From: Bacteroidia bacterium
GTDB lineage: Bacteria; Bacteroidota; Bacteroidia; CAIKAF01
DNA length: 64,000 nt
Assembly (NCBI GenBank): GCA_016742095.1
Contig: JACVCJ010000006.1
Location: 62,001-126,000, forward strand
Reading direction: 5' to 3'
The notes beneath the pieces were generated by a model. That model was given only the letters and a program-made list of their open reading frames with translations. It had not been told where the DNA came from and made no database searches. This document shows, one piece after another, positions 16,951 to 25,600 of this stretch (the first letter of the stretch is position 1; the number at the start of each line of letters is the position of its first letter). The position numbers were made by a program, and so were the translations under genes.

Positions 16951-18696
16951 ATGTCAGCCCCGGGGCCTGTTATAAACTGTCATACCCATATTTTCATAGG
17001 GGATAACGTACCGCCGTATATCGCAAAAACTTTTTTACCTGACCCGCTGTACCGGCTTTTTTCGGTAAAGTTCATCCTGCAGATATGCCGGTTCTGGTTC
17101 ATTCACCCCAAAAGTCCGCGGCAGTGGAAATACCTGCCCGTTTATAAGTATACGCAGCTGGCCGTATACAATTACCGCATGTTCGTGCGCCGCCGCCCGG
17201 TACTGAAATTCCTGGTGCGTGCCTTTAACGTGCTGGTCACCTACCATGCCCTGCTGTACTTCTTTTACTGGATCAGTACGTTCTTTATCAAGACCGACCG
17301 CGATACCACCTCCATGCTTTCCGGTGTGGCGGGCTGGCTGAAGGAACATAAGCTCTTTTACTTCCCGGAGCAGTGGTGGATTCGCCTGGCGGCCGTGGCC
17401 TTTACCCTCGTGTTTATCGCTACGGGACGCAAGATCATTTTTTACCTCTGGAAACGCCTGTGGAAATTCCTGAGCATGCTGCCCGATAAGCAAACACTGC
17501 GTTTTATGGCGCGTTACCTGCACATAGGTCGTTTTGCGTATTACCGTAACCAGGGACGTATATTCATCAAACTGAAGAACCAGTACGAGCCGGGCACCGG
17601 GTTTGTGATCCTGCCGATGGACATGCATTTTATGGGCGCTTCGCCGAAAAATGCGCCGGATACCTATGGCAGCCAGATGGAAGAACTGTATAAGCTGAAG
17701 CAGAACCGTAAGTACGGCGAACAGGTATTTCCCTTTGTATTTGCCGATCCGCGCCGCATGCAGGTGGACGGAAAGACGTTCCTGAGCTGGACGGCACAGA
17801 ACGGAACGGTTTCCCTGGGCGATTGTTTCATAAAAGAATACATCGAGGAAAAAGAGTTCAATGGTTTTAAGATCTACCCGGCCCTGGGCTATTATCCTTT
17901 CGATGAAAAACTGCTGCCTTTATGGAAGTACGCGGCCGACAACGATTTGCCCATACTCACGCACTGTATTCGCGGCACTATTTTTTACCGGGGTTCCAAG
18001 AAAAAGGACTGGGACCGCCACCCGGTGTTCCGCGAAAAGAACGAACGCGGCGAATGGGAAGGCCTGCTGCTGCCCGAAATGAAGAATAAGAACTTCATCA
18101 ATAATTTCACGCATCCGCTCAATTACCTCTGCCTGCTGGAAGAACGCCTGCTGCGTATTGTGGTGGGGGACGCTTCCCCGGAAGTGCAGCAACTCTTTGG
18201 CTACAGAGGCCCCGAACAGGAAATGGAGCATAACCTTTCGCACCTGAAACTGTGCTTCGGGCATTACGGCGGCGATGATGAATGGGCGAAATTCTTTGAA
18301 AAGGACCGCGACGGCTATACCAGCCAGATGTTCACCCAGCCCGAAACGGGACTGAACTTTACCAAACCCGGTGATATAAAGCTTTCGCACAATACCCTGG
18401 TACAGATGTGGCATTCGGTGGACTGGTATTCCCTCACCAGCAGTATGATGCTGCAGTACGACCGGGTGTATGCCGATATCAGCTACATTATTCACAACGA
18501 GGATACCTACCCGCTGCTGAAAAAATCGTTGCAGAACATCAAACTGCGTAAACGTATACTCTTCGGAACTGATTTTTACGTGGTGCGCAATCACAAGAGT
18601 GAAAAGCAGATCGTAGCTACCATACAGGCAGCGCTTTCCCCGGTGGAATTCAACGCCATTGCGCGGGAAAATCCCATGGCGTTCCTCTTTCGTTAA
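16951..18696 (+). CDS. Amidohydrolase-2 family protein with inserted membrane helices
   Basis: A 581-residue metal-dependent hydrolase. The barrel begins with VINCHTHIF (metal ligands His11 and His13). Later landmarks are NDLPILTHCIRG near residue 340, LKLCFGHYGGDDEW, and RILFGTDFYVV with the expected C-terminal Asp. Between the HxH strand and the rest of the barrel there are about 200 extra residues with two or three hydrophobic segments (NVLVTYHALLYFFYWISTFF; WIRLAAVAFTLVFIATGRKI) and basic flanks, so the enzyme is probably membrane-anchored. No signal peptide precedes the HxH. The substrate is unknown. The start codon follows the HxlR stop by 59 bases on the same strand. Confidence 0.85.
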   Translation: MSAPGPVINCHTHIFIGDNVPPYIAKTFLPDPLYRLFSVKFILQICRFWFIHPKSPRQWKYLPVYKYTQLAVYNYRMFVRRRPVLKFLVRAFNVLVTYHALLYFFYWISTFFIKTDRDTTSMLSGVAGWLKEHKLFYFPEQWWIRLAAVAFTLVFIATGRKIIFYLWKRLWKFLSMLPDKQTLRFMARYLHIGRFAYYRNQGRIFIKLKNQYEPGTGFVILPMDMHFMGASPKNAPDTYGSQMEELYKLKQNRKYGEQVFPFVFADPRRMQVDGKTFLSWTAQNGTVSLGDCFIKEYIEEKEFNGFKIYPALGYYPFDEKLLPLWKYAADNDLPILTHCIRGTIFYRGSKKKDWDRHPVFREKNERGEWEGLLLPEMKNKNFINNFTHPLNYLCLLEERLLRIVVGDASPEVQQLFGYRGPEQEMEHNLSHLKLCFGHYGGDDEWAKFFEKDRDGYTSQMFTQPETGLNFTKPGDIKLSHNTLVQMWHSVDWYSLTSSMMLQYDRVYADISYIIHNEDTYPLLKKSLQNIKLRKRILFGTDFYVVRNHKSEKQIVATIQAALSPVEFNAIARENPMAFLFR

Positions 18697-18700
18697 GTCT

Positions 18701-19162
18701 CTATTTTATGGCTATATAAATGTCTACTTCGGCATTTGCCGTATCGGCAGAACGGGGGCCGTACACTTCAAAATCGGCCGTGAAACGACGGTCCTGTGCC
18801 GTGTTCCAGATATGTTCCCAGGTTTGGCCGATAATGCCTTCGTGGATATTGCCTTTGGCCGTGTAAATGGTATAGGTACCGCCTTCAAAAGCGAGGGCCC
18901 GGAAGCCTTCGGGCAGTTCCGCCGGCAGTCCGTTCACCCGTACACCCAGCAGGGTGGTGTATGCGCCGGTGTGGTCAGACTCGTATTCGCAATACACGGA
19001 ATACACATCGTCGCTGATCTTCCCGGGAACTTTGGATGCTACCTGCTCGTTGAAAAAACGGCCCCAGAGCGCCTGTATATCTTTCAGGGCCTGTCCGTCA
19101 GTATTGTGCGTACGTATGGCCAGACCGGCCACGTAAAAAGGTTCCACCTGTACTTTTTTCAT
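18701..19162 (-). CDS. GyrI-like small-molecule-binding domain protein
   Basis: A 153-residue stand-alone effector-binding domain of the GyrI/SOUL-like group (AraC effector-binding family). The start KKVQVEPFYVAGLAIRTHN, the middle YSVYCEYESDHTGAYTTLLG and the end HIWNTAQDRRFTADFEVYGP with VDIYIAIK are typical of the two-repeat fold. There is no DNA-binding domain, so it may bind a ligand, hydrolyse one, or sequester it. It is the last of three minus-strand genes (pirin, OsmC, GyrI-like). Confidence 0.85.
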   Translation of the reverse strand: MKKVQVEPFYVAGLAIRTHNTDGQALKDIQALWGRFFNEQVASKVPGKISDDVYSVYCEYESDHTGAYTTLLGVRVNGLPAELPEGFRALAFEGGTYTIYTAKGNIHEGIIGQTWEHIWNTAQDRRFTADFEVYGPRSADTANAEVDIYIAIK

Positions 19163-19186
19163 AGGAACTGCGTTTTGATGTGTATA

Positions 19187-19579
19187 CTAAGAAAGTTCGG
19201 TTTCGATCTGTATCGGATTCGTAAGCGTTTTGTGTATGGGGCAGTTTTCGGCCACATGCAGCAGACGGCTGCGTTCTTCGGGGCTCAGGTTGCCTTCCAG
19301 GCGGATGTGTACCGTAAATTGGGACGTGTTGTTCAGCGTGTCCCGTTCAAAGCTGACGTTGGTGGTAATGCCCTGCAGGTCCCAGCCCTTACGGTTTGCG
19401 TACATGCGCAGTGTAACCGAGGTACAGGCCGAAAGAGAGGCTGCCAGCAGTTCAGCGGGCGAAAAACCGAGATCGAGTCCGCCCTTGTCCTTCGGTTCGT
19501 CGGCAATGATCTCGTGTGCAGACGTTTTTATCGAAGTAGTATAGGTTTCGTTGCCTATATGTGCCTGAACTTTTGCCAT
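19187..19579 (-). CDS. OsmC family peroxiredoxin-like protein
   Basis: A 130-residue OsmC/YhfA-like protein. The catalytic Cys pair is present: SPAELLAASLSACTSVTLRMYA (Cys near 52) and LLHVAENCPIHKTL (Cys near 114). Members reduce organic hydroperoxides with these Cys. Lies 12 bases after the pirin gene and 24 before the GyrI-like gene, all on the same strand. Confidence 0.93.
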   Translation of the reverse strand: MAKVQAHIGNETYTTSIKTSAHEIIADEPKDKGGLDLGFSPAELLAASLSACTSVTLRMYANRKGWDLQGITTNVSFERDTLNNTSQFTVHIRLEGNLSPEERSRLLHVAENCPIHKTLTNPIQIETELS

Positions 19580-19591
19580 GACTATACGTTT

Positions 19592-20461
19592 TTAAGAGGG
19601 GAGGGGCACAAATTCGGTTTCGCCCGCTATTTTCGGAAAGTTTTGTTCCTGCCAGTCTTTTTTGGCCTTGTCGATAAGCTCCTGGCGGCTGGCCACAAAA
19701 TTCCAGTAGATAAGCCGCTCTTCGGGGAAAGCTTCTCCGCCGAACACGTAAATGGTGGTATTGGCCTCCATGGTAAAGTCGCACAGGCTGCTGTCCTTGG
19801 CCACCAGTATGCGTTTGGGCTCAAAATGTTCACCATCGCTTTCGATACTGCCTTCCAGTATGTACATGGCGGCTTCGCCCTGCAGCTCCTGCCCGATGCG
19901 CAATGTCTGCCGGTCCTTACTTTTTATCTCCACGAAGAACAGCGGACTGTACACCGGCACCGGTGAGGTATGTCCGAAGGCCTTGCCTGCGATCAGTTTA
20001 TAGGAAATACCGTTTTGTTCCCAGTGGGGCAGGTCCTCTTCGGACGCGTGGTAGAACGATGGTTCCGTTTCTTCCAGTTCCAGCGGCAGGGCCACCCATA
20101 TCTGCAGTCCGTGCAGCATTTTGCCGGAATGGCGCAGGTATTCGGGTGTACGTTCAGAATGTACGATGCCTTTACCGGCCGTCATCCAGTTCACCTGTCC
20201 GGGAGTGATCTCGATCTCCGTGCCCAGGCTGTCGCGGTGCATGATATTGCCCTCGAACAGGTAGGTAAGCGTAGACAGCCCGATGTGCGGATGCGGCGGC
20301 ACGTCCATGTTCTGGTGATCGTCCATGCAAACGGGCCCCATATGGTCGATGAAAATAAAGGGCCCTACCATACGTTTACCACGGAAGGGCAGCAGGCGGC
20401 CGACCATAAAATTGCCCAGGTCGCGCGGGCGTTCTTCTATAATGAGATCGATGTTGGACAT
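19592..20461 (-). CDS. Pirin family protein
   Basis: A full-length bicupin pirin (289 residues). The N-terminal metal-site motifs are intact: DVPPHPHIGLSTLTYLFEG (His-x-His), then the MTAGKGIVHSERTPE segment. It starts RPRDLGNFMVGRLLPF as in cytosolic pirins, with no leader. This is the second pirin in the window (the other is at 3955-4821) and belongs to another subgroup. It heads the pirin-OsmC-GyrI-like cluster. Upstream of it lies the left end of the AT-rich island; before the insertion it would have followed the SNF2 helicase gene by about 50 bases. Confidence 0.94.
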   Translation of the reverse strand: MSNIDLIIEERPRDLGNFMVGRLLPFRGKRMVGPFIFIDHMGPVCMDDHQNMDVPPHPHIGLSTLTYLFEGNIMHRDSLGTEIEITPGQVNWMTAGKGIVHSERTPEYLRHSGKMLHGLQIWVALPLELEETEPSFYHASEEDLPHWEQNGISYKLIAGKAFGHTSPVPVYSPLFFVEIKSKDRQTLRIGQELQGEAAMYILEGSIESDGEHFEPKRILVAKDSSLCDFTMEANTTIYVFGGEAFPEERLIYWNFVASRQELIDKAKKDWQEQNFPKIAGETEFVPLPS

Positions 20462-20512
20462 ACAGCGTGTTTATATGCCCTAAAACTACGAAAAAAGCGA
20501 CGGGAAGGCAAG

Positions 20513-20683
20513 CTCACTCCAGCAACGCCAGCAGATCCTCCCTCGTCAGCGACTTCGCCGCGGAAACATCCGTTTTGATCAATGTCTCGATCAGCTCCTT
20601 TTTTGCAGCCTGTAATTCCATAATGCGCGATTCTACTGTGTCCGGGCAGATCAGTCGCACGGCCACCACGTGATTTTTCTGCC
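20513..20683 (-). repeat. Left 171-bp direct repeat: displaced 3' end of the SNF2 helicase gene
   Basis: This copy matches 22521-22691 at a constant offset of 2008 bases with nine mismatches by eye (about 95% identity). On the minus strand it encodes the last 56 residues of the helicase plus its TGA, from QKNHVVAVRLICPD to SLTREDLLALLE, without the rest of the gene. Only one residue differs (LIETLIK here, LINTLIK in the other copy); the other seven substitutions are synonymous. There is no start codon or ribosome binding site, so it is an untranslated remnant. Confidence 0.93.
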
Positions 20684-20824
20684 ATTAAACTTAATTAGAT
20701 TGTTTCGGTGCCTTTTATTTCTGTCTTATGTAAGAAAGATGTTGTTTTTAAGTTGCTCATATATTTTGTATTGCGTGATTTCTTCTTTGCTTTTTTTGTA
20801 TTTGAGTGTAAATTTTATTGTTTG

Positions 20825-20855
20825 TTTGGATGTTTTAAGTTATTATGTATATTTG
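20825..20855 (+). promoter_or_regulatory. Promoter of the island ATPase gene
   Basis: TTTG (20825-20828), exactly 19 bases, TATATTTG (20848-20855): a perfect match to the Bacteroidota consensus, 46 bases before the ATG. The surrounding sequence is AT-rich, which raises the chance of accidental matches, but both boxes and the spacing are exact. Confidence 0.65.
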
Positions 20856-20901
20856 ATAATTGTACGATACTGTAAAATAATTCCCTTAAAACTTAAAATT
20901 T

Positions 20902-22438
20902 ATGGAATCAGCATCAAAATTAGATCGTCTGCGATTAGTAATTACAGAAAACCTCCGTGTGCAACGAGGAGGCGCTGAACATGTTCCTTATATTGATGTT
21001 ACTAGTGCCTTAAATGATGTTAAGGCTCGTCAAAACCATGCAATATTTGCTAGACGGGGTTGTGGTAAAACTCTTTTACTCCATCATTCGAAAAAAGAAC
21101 TAAATGAAGATGTCAAAACAATATATTTAAATTGTGAAGATTTCAAAACACATTCCTTTCCTAACGTTTTAATTGAAATACTCGATGCTGTATTTGGAGA
21201 GCTGCAAAGTAATCTATCCGGTTGGTTTGGTAAGAAAAAAAAGTCACGTAACATTATTGGCGAAATAAGATCACAACTTAATGAGTTGAGAAAACAGGCA
21301 GATGAGAGGGTAGAAGATGTTCGTGAAGCGATAATAACTGAGACCAATGACGGAGTGGGCATGAAGACTCTATTCCCTGGTGTAGTAGAAGGCGGCTTCG
21401 AGGCCAATGATTTGCAAAAAAAAGAAGTTGAAAAATCATATAAAAAGTCTGATGACAAATTGCAAGAGTTAAATATTTGGCTTCCTCGACTCAAAAAACA
21501 AATACAAGAGTTCTTTATGCTTTCAACTTCGGTTAAAGCTGTATTTATTTCAAATTGATGATTTTTATCATTTGAAACGCGTAGACCAACCCTTTGTAAT
21601 GGACTATGTTCATCGCCTTTGTAAGGACTTGCCACTATATTTCAAAGTTGCTACTCTTCGTCATGCAAGTGTATTATATGCAGATCGAATAGGTCAACCT
21701 ACAGGAGCGCAAGAAAGACATGATTATCAGCCAATAAATATTGATTTTACTTTTGCAGACTTCCGTAAAACAGAACAACAACTCAAAAGAATCTTTCATG
21801 AATTTGGAAAGCAAGCAAATATGACTTCTGATGAAATTGATGGAATTTTTAAAGGCGACGGTTTTAAAAGGTTAGTTATGGCAGGAGGAGGAGTTCCTCG
21901 AGATTGTTTATCGATATTTCTTGAAGTTCTTGAAAATGTAAGAAATGGTGATAGTCGTATAGGAAAAGATGATGTCCGTATAATGAGTAGAAGTAATTTT
22001 GAGCGCCGAATTGAAGAATTAAAGCAAGATTCTGAGGGGGCCGAACAGAATGTATTGCTCAAGGGTATATACGTAATTAGAAAGTTCTGCATGGATAGAA
22101 AAACAAATCTTTTTTTTATATCGGAACAGATGCTGCAGCAGAAAGATAATTTACGAGAACTTATTTATCGACTATTAGATTATCGAATAATTCATAGTGC
22201 TGGTACCGCAATTACTCATAAATCTCAACCTGGAACTTTTCATGCATTCGTAATAGATTTAGGTTCATATGCACATATGCGAACGTTGCAGGGCAGATTT
22301 AATGAATTAGACATAAGTGATCCCGCTACAAAAGAAAAGATGAGATCATCACCAGTATTAGCCTTCGAAGATTTTCAAGGTCTTTGGGATTCTGTGCCGC
22401 AAGACGTAGAACAAGAATTACTTCGAGAAGATCAATAG
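20902..22438 (+). pseudogene. AAA+ ATPase (ORC/Cdc6-like architecture), split by a +1 frameshift
   Basis: Two reading frames, 20902-21558 (218 residues) and 21572-22438 (288 residues, TTG start), join into one protein of about 510 residues if one T in 21548-21550 is removed. The join reads SVKAVFI-QIDDFYHLKRVD. Domains of the joined protein: Walker A FARRGCGKTLLLHH near residue 50, a charged coiled-coil insertion (about 100-205), Walker B VFIQIDDF, a sensor-1-like strand YFKVATLRHASVLY, a sensor-2-like GGGVPRDCLSIFLEVL, and a C-terminal winged-helix-like part (about 390-470). This order is that of ORC/Cdc6-type AAA+ proteins (inference from motifs). The break separates Walker A from the Walker B acids, so neither half should hydrolyse ATP alone. 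No nuclease, protease or other effector domain is seen. Sequencing error cannot be excluded. Confidence 0.82.
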
Positions 22439-22520
22439 TTGAAATTTTGTACTTGTACTCTAAAATGAATTGTGTGTATTGTTTTGAAAAATGATGTGGT
22501 TGTGTTGATTGGCTTATAGC

Positions 22521-22691
22521 CTCACTCCAGCAACGCCAGCAGATCCTCCCTCGTCAGCGACTTCGCTGCGGAAACGTCCGTTTTGATCAGGGTATTGATC
22601 AGCTCCTTTTTTGCAGCCTGTAATTCCATAATACGCGATTCTACCGTGTCCGGGCAGATCAGTCGCACGGCCACCACGTGATTTTTTTGCC
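22521..22691 (-). repeat. Right 171-bp direct repeat: 3' end of the intact SNF2 helicase gene
   Basis: This copy is continuous with the helicase reading frame and supplies its last 56 codons and TGA. It matches 20513-20683 in the same orientation. The inner edge lies one base beyond the stop codon; the outer edge lies inside the coding sequence at the GQKNH segment, just after the DRVHRIGQ motif. Confidence 0.93.
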
Positions 22692-25600
22692 CGATGCGGT
22701 GCACCCGGTCTATGGCCTGGTTCTCCACGGCGGGGTTCCACCAGGGGTCTACCAGGTAAACGTAATCGGCCTGGGTAAGGTTCAGCCCGGTGCCGCCGGC
22801 TTTCAGGCTGATCAGGAATACACGTACTTCCGGATCTTCGCTGAAGCGTTTTACCCGGGCGGCGCGGTTCCGGGTCTCGCCCGTGAGGTATTCAAAACCG
22901 ATGCCTTCTTTTTCCAGGCGTTCGCGGATCAGTTCCAGCATGGACACAAACTGGGAGAATACCAGTATCTTATGTTCCGGAGCCTTGTTGCGGATCTCTT
23001 CCACCAGGGTCTCGATCTTGGAAGAGGCCGCTCCGTAGTACTTTTCGTCGTTGAGCGTAGCGGGCGAATTGCAGATCTGCCGCAGTTTGATCAGCCCCTG
23101 CAACACGCGCATGCTGCTCTGTGCGGTCTCTTCCTCGCTTTGCCCCAGGATCAGGCTGCGCAATTCCTGCATATAGGCATCGTACACCGCGCGCTGTTCG
23201 GCCTCCATTTCGCAGTAGATCACCATTTCGGTCTTGGCGGGCAGTTCGGCGGCTACCTGTTCCTTGGTCCTCCGCAGGATGAACGGATGTATTTTGCGTT
23301 GTAGCTCCTGCGTGCGGCGGCGGTCCCTGAACTTATCGATGGGAATGGAATAGGTGTCCCTGAAGTACTGTTTGCTGCCCAGCAGTCCCGGACAGGCAAA
23401 GGACAGCTGACCGTACAGGTCAAAAGTGTTGTTCTCCACAGGCGTACCCGTAAGCGCCAGGCGGTTGCGTGCCTGTAACATGCGTACGGCCTTGTAGCGC
23501 TGAGATTCCGGGTTTTTTATGGCCTGCGATTCATCCAGTACGATGTAGTTGAAGCGGTAGCTCTTAAAGATCTTTATTTCGGATTGCAGTACGCCGTAGG
23601 TGGTCAGAATAATTTCGTGCTCATCGAAAACGCTGGTATTCTTTATGCGTCTGCTGCCGTATTGCGTATATACCTTCAGCGTGGGCGCAAAGCGTTTCAG
23701 CTCGTCCTGCCAGTTGAACAGCAGGGACGTGGGTACCACCACCAGGTTCACGTTGTGTGTGCTGCGGCTGCGTTGTGCCAGCAGGAAAGCGATCACCTGC
23801 AGGGTTTTGCCCAGGCCCATATCATCGGCCAGGCAGCCCCCGAAGTTCATTTCGTCCAGGAAATTGAGCCAGTCGAGCCCCTGTTGCTGGTAGCCGCGCA
23901 GTTGTGCCTGGAGTTCTGCGGGTACTTCGCTGCGGCGAATGTTCTCGAAACCGGCCAGTTTAGACTGGTACAGGGCCAGCTGTGAGCGGGTCTCCTGCGT
24001 AAGCATCTCTTCATCATACATCTCGGCAATACCCGAAAAGCTGATGTGCGGCGTGCGGATCTCCTCTTCGCTGATCTCGCCGGCATCGAAAAAACGGGCC
24101 ATTTTCTGCAGCCATTCTTCGGGCAGTATGCCCCGGGTACCGTCGTCCAGCTCGATGTAGCGGCTGCGGTTGCGTACGGCCTTGTGCAGCTGCTTCAGGG
24201 GGACCTGTTTATCACCGAAACTCACGTTCACGCGGGTCAGGAACCAGTCGATGCCGCTGCTTACCTGTACCGCTATTTTTACTTTGTTCGGGTTCAGTTT
24301 GTTGTGGCTTAGCTGACTGAAGCCCAGTATCGTAATGCCCTCGCGGCGCCAGTCCTCGAAGGCGTCGGGGAACCAGTTCTCGTCCAGGAAACGGTCTTTG
24401 TGCAGGTACAGGGATTCGCGGTTCAGCTGTTCTTCAAAACCGCTGTACTGCCGCAACAGCACGCTGATGAAGGCCAGTTCGGCAAATTCGTCGCGGGGCA
24501 CGGAAAAAGCCTGCCCGTTGTAATCGGTATCGTAGATCTGCCGGCGCGACAGCACCGGAACTTCGATATGGCCGTAGCGCATTACCGGTGTAAGCAGTAC
24601 GTATTTGCCCGATTCGGAAAGATACAGCAGTTTTTCCACGGGCTCTGTAAAGCCTTTTTCTTCCAGTTGCTCCTGTGTGGCGGGTTTCAGGAAGGAATAG
24701 CGTATACGCACCTTGTTTTCGAGCCGGGAAAGGACGTTAGCCCGGAAATCTTCGAACTGCGACTGGTGCAGCAGGATCCCCGCATGGCCGCCCCGGAAAA
24801 AAGCGATGATCTTCAGCAGTTCGGGACTGTCGATAAAATACAGGGTGGTACCCAGCAGCAGAAAATGCCGGTAGCGTAACTGTAAAGCATACAGTTCAAA
24901 TACGGCGTCGCCGATATGCAGTTGTCCGCTGATGCGGCAGAAGGGGTCTTCAACGTCCACGCTCAGGCGTACGTCGGCCGGAAGCAGCTTTACCTGTACC
25001 GGACTGAGCGAAGCGCTGCTCACATTTTCGGATATACGGTGGTCGTGGAAGAACGTATCCAGTCCCGCGGCATTGCGGATCACGCTGCGCATGGCTTCCA
25101 GGTCGGTAGGACTGAGTTCAGTACCCGGCAGGTTGCGCAAACGGCTCAGGGCATTGTAAAAACGAAGTACGGCGGGATCTTCGGTATCCGTGACTTTTTC
25201 GAAAGGATCGGCTTCGCGCAGCGGGTTCTTAACCTTGCCGGCCGCGCTAAATGGAGCTTCGTACAAGGCTGCCACGGGAGCGTCGGAATAGGCGTGTTTA
25301 CCGAAAACGAGCAGGCTGCGTACATTTTCTTCCTTTTTGCCGGCGGGTAATGCCGTGGTATCATCGGGGAGCAGCTGTTTTTCCAGGCTCTGCCGGGTAT
25401 CGCGGTTGTAGGGGATCCATTCCTTTACCCGCGGAAGTACGTCGATGTTTTTGTGTCTGTATTGTATTTCGAACCAGGCGTCGGGGTCTTCGGTCTCCTG
25501 CAGACCATATTCGCGGGCTACACTGCGTATTTTTTCGTGCCGGAGGAACTTGTCGAAGAATATACGCAATTCGCGGCGGTTCATGATATTGAACAGTACC

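Larger units (their letters stand above)
20684..22520. mobile_element. AT-rich genomic island inserted at the 3' end of the SNF2 helicase gene
   Basis: A 1.84-kb segment sharply richer in A+T than both flanks, with different codon use (many AAA, TTA, AGA, ATA). It lies between two 171-bp direct repeats of the helicase 3' end. The repeat stops one base past the helicase stop codon, where island-specific sequence begins. It holds one gene, an AAA+ ATPase broken by a frameshift, preceded by about 220 bases of AT-rich leader with a promoter. No integrase, transposase, terminal inverted repeat or tRNA is seen. It may be a non-autonomous element, the remnant of a larger one, or a cassette exchanged by homologous recombination at the repeat. 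Confidence 0.8.

Noticed and set aside
20437-20685. Separate small gene in the left repeat
   Set aside because: The open frame is not the helicase frame. The meaningful content is the displaced helicase C terminus, which has no start codon.
21541-21575. Programmed frameshift in the island ATPase
   Set aside because: No slippery heptamer, no prfB-like rare-codon/stop arrangement and no SD-like stimulator is seen at the shift; mutation or sequencing error is simpler.
22439-22520. Terminator or integrase attachment hairpin at the right inner end of the island
   Set aside because: The sequence is AT-rich but shows no convincing stem with a T run and no inverted partner at the left inner end.
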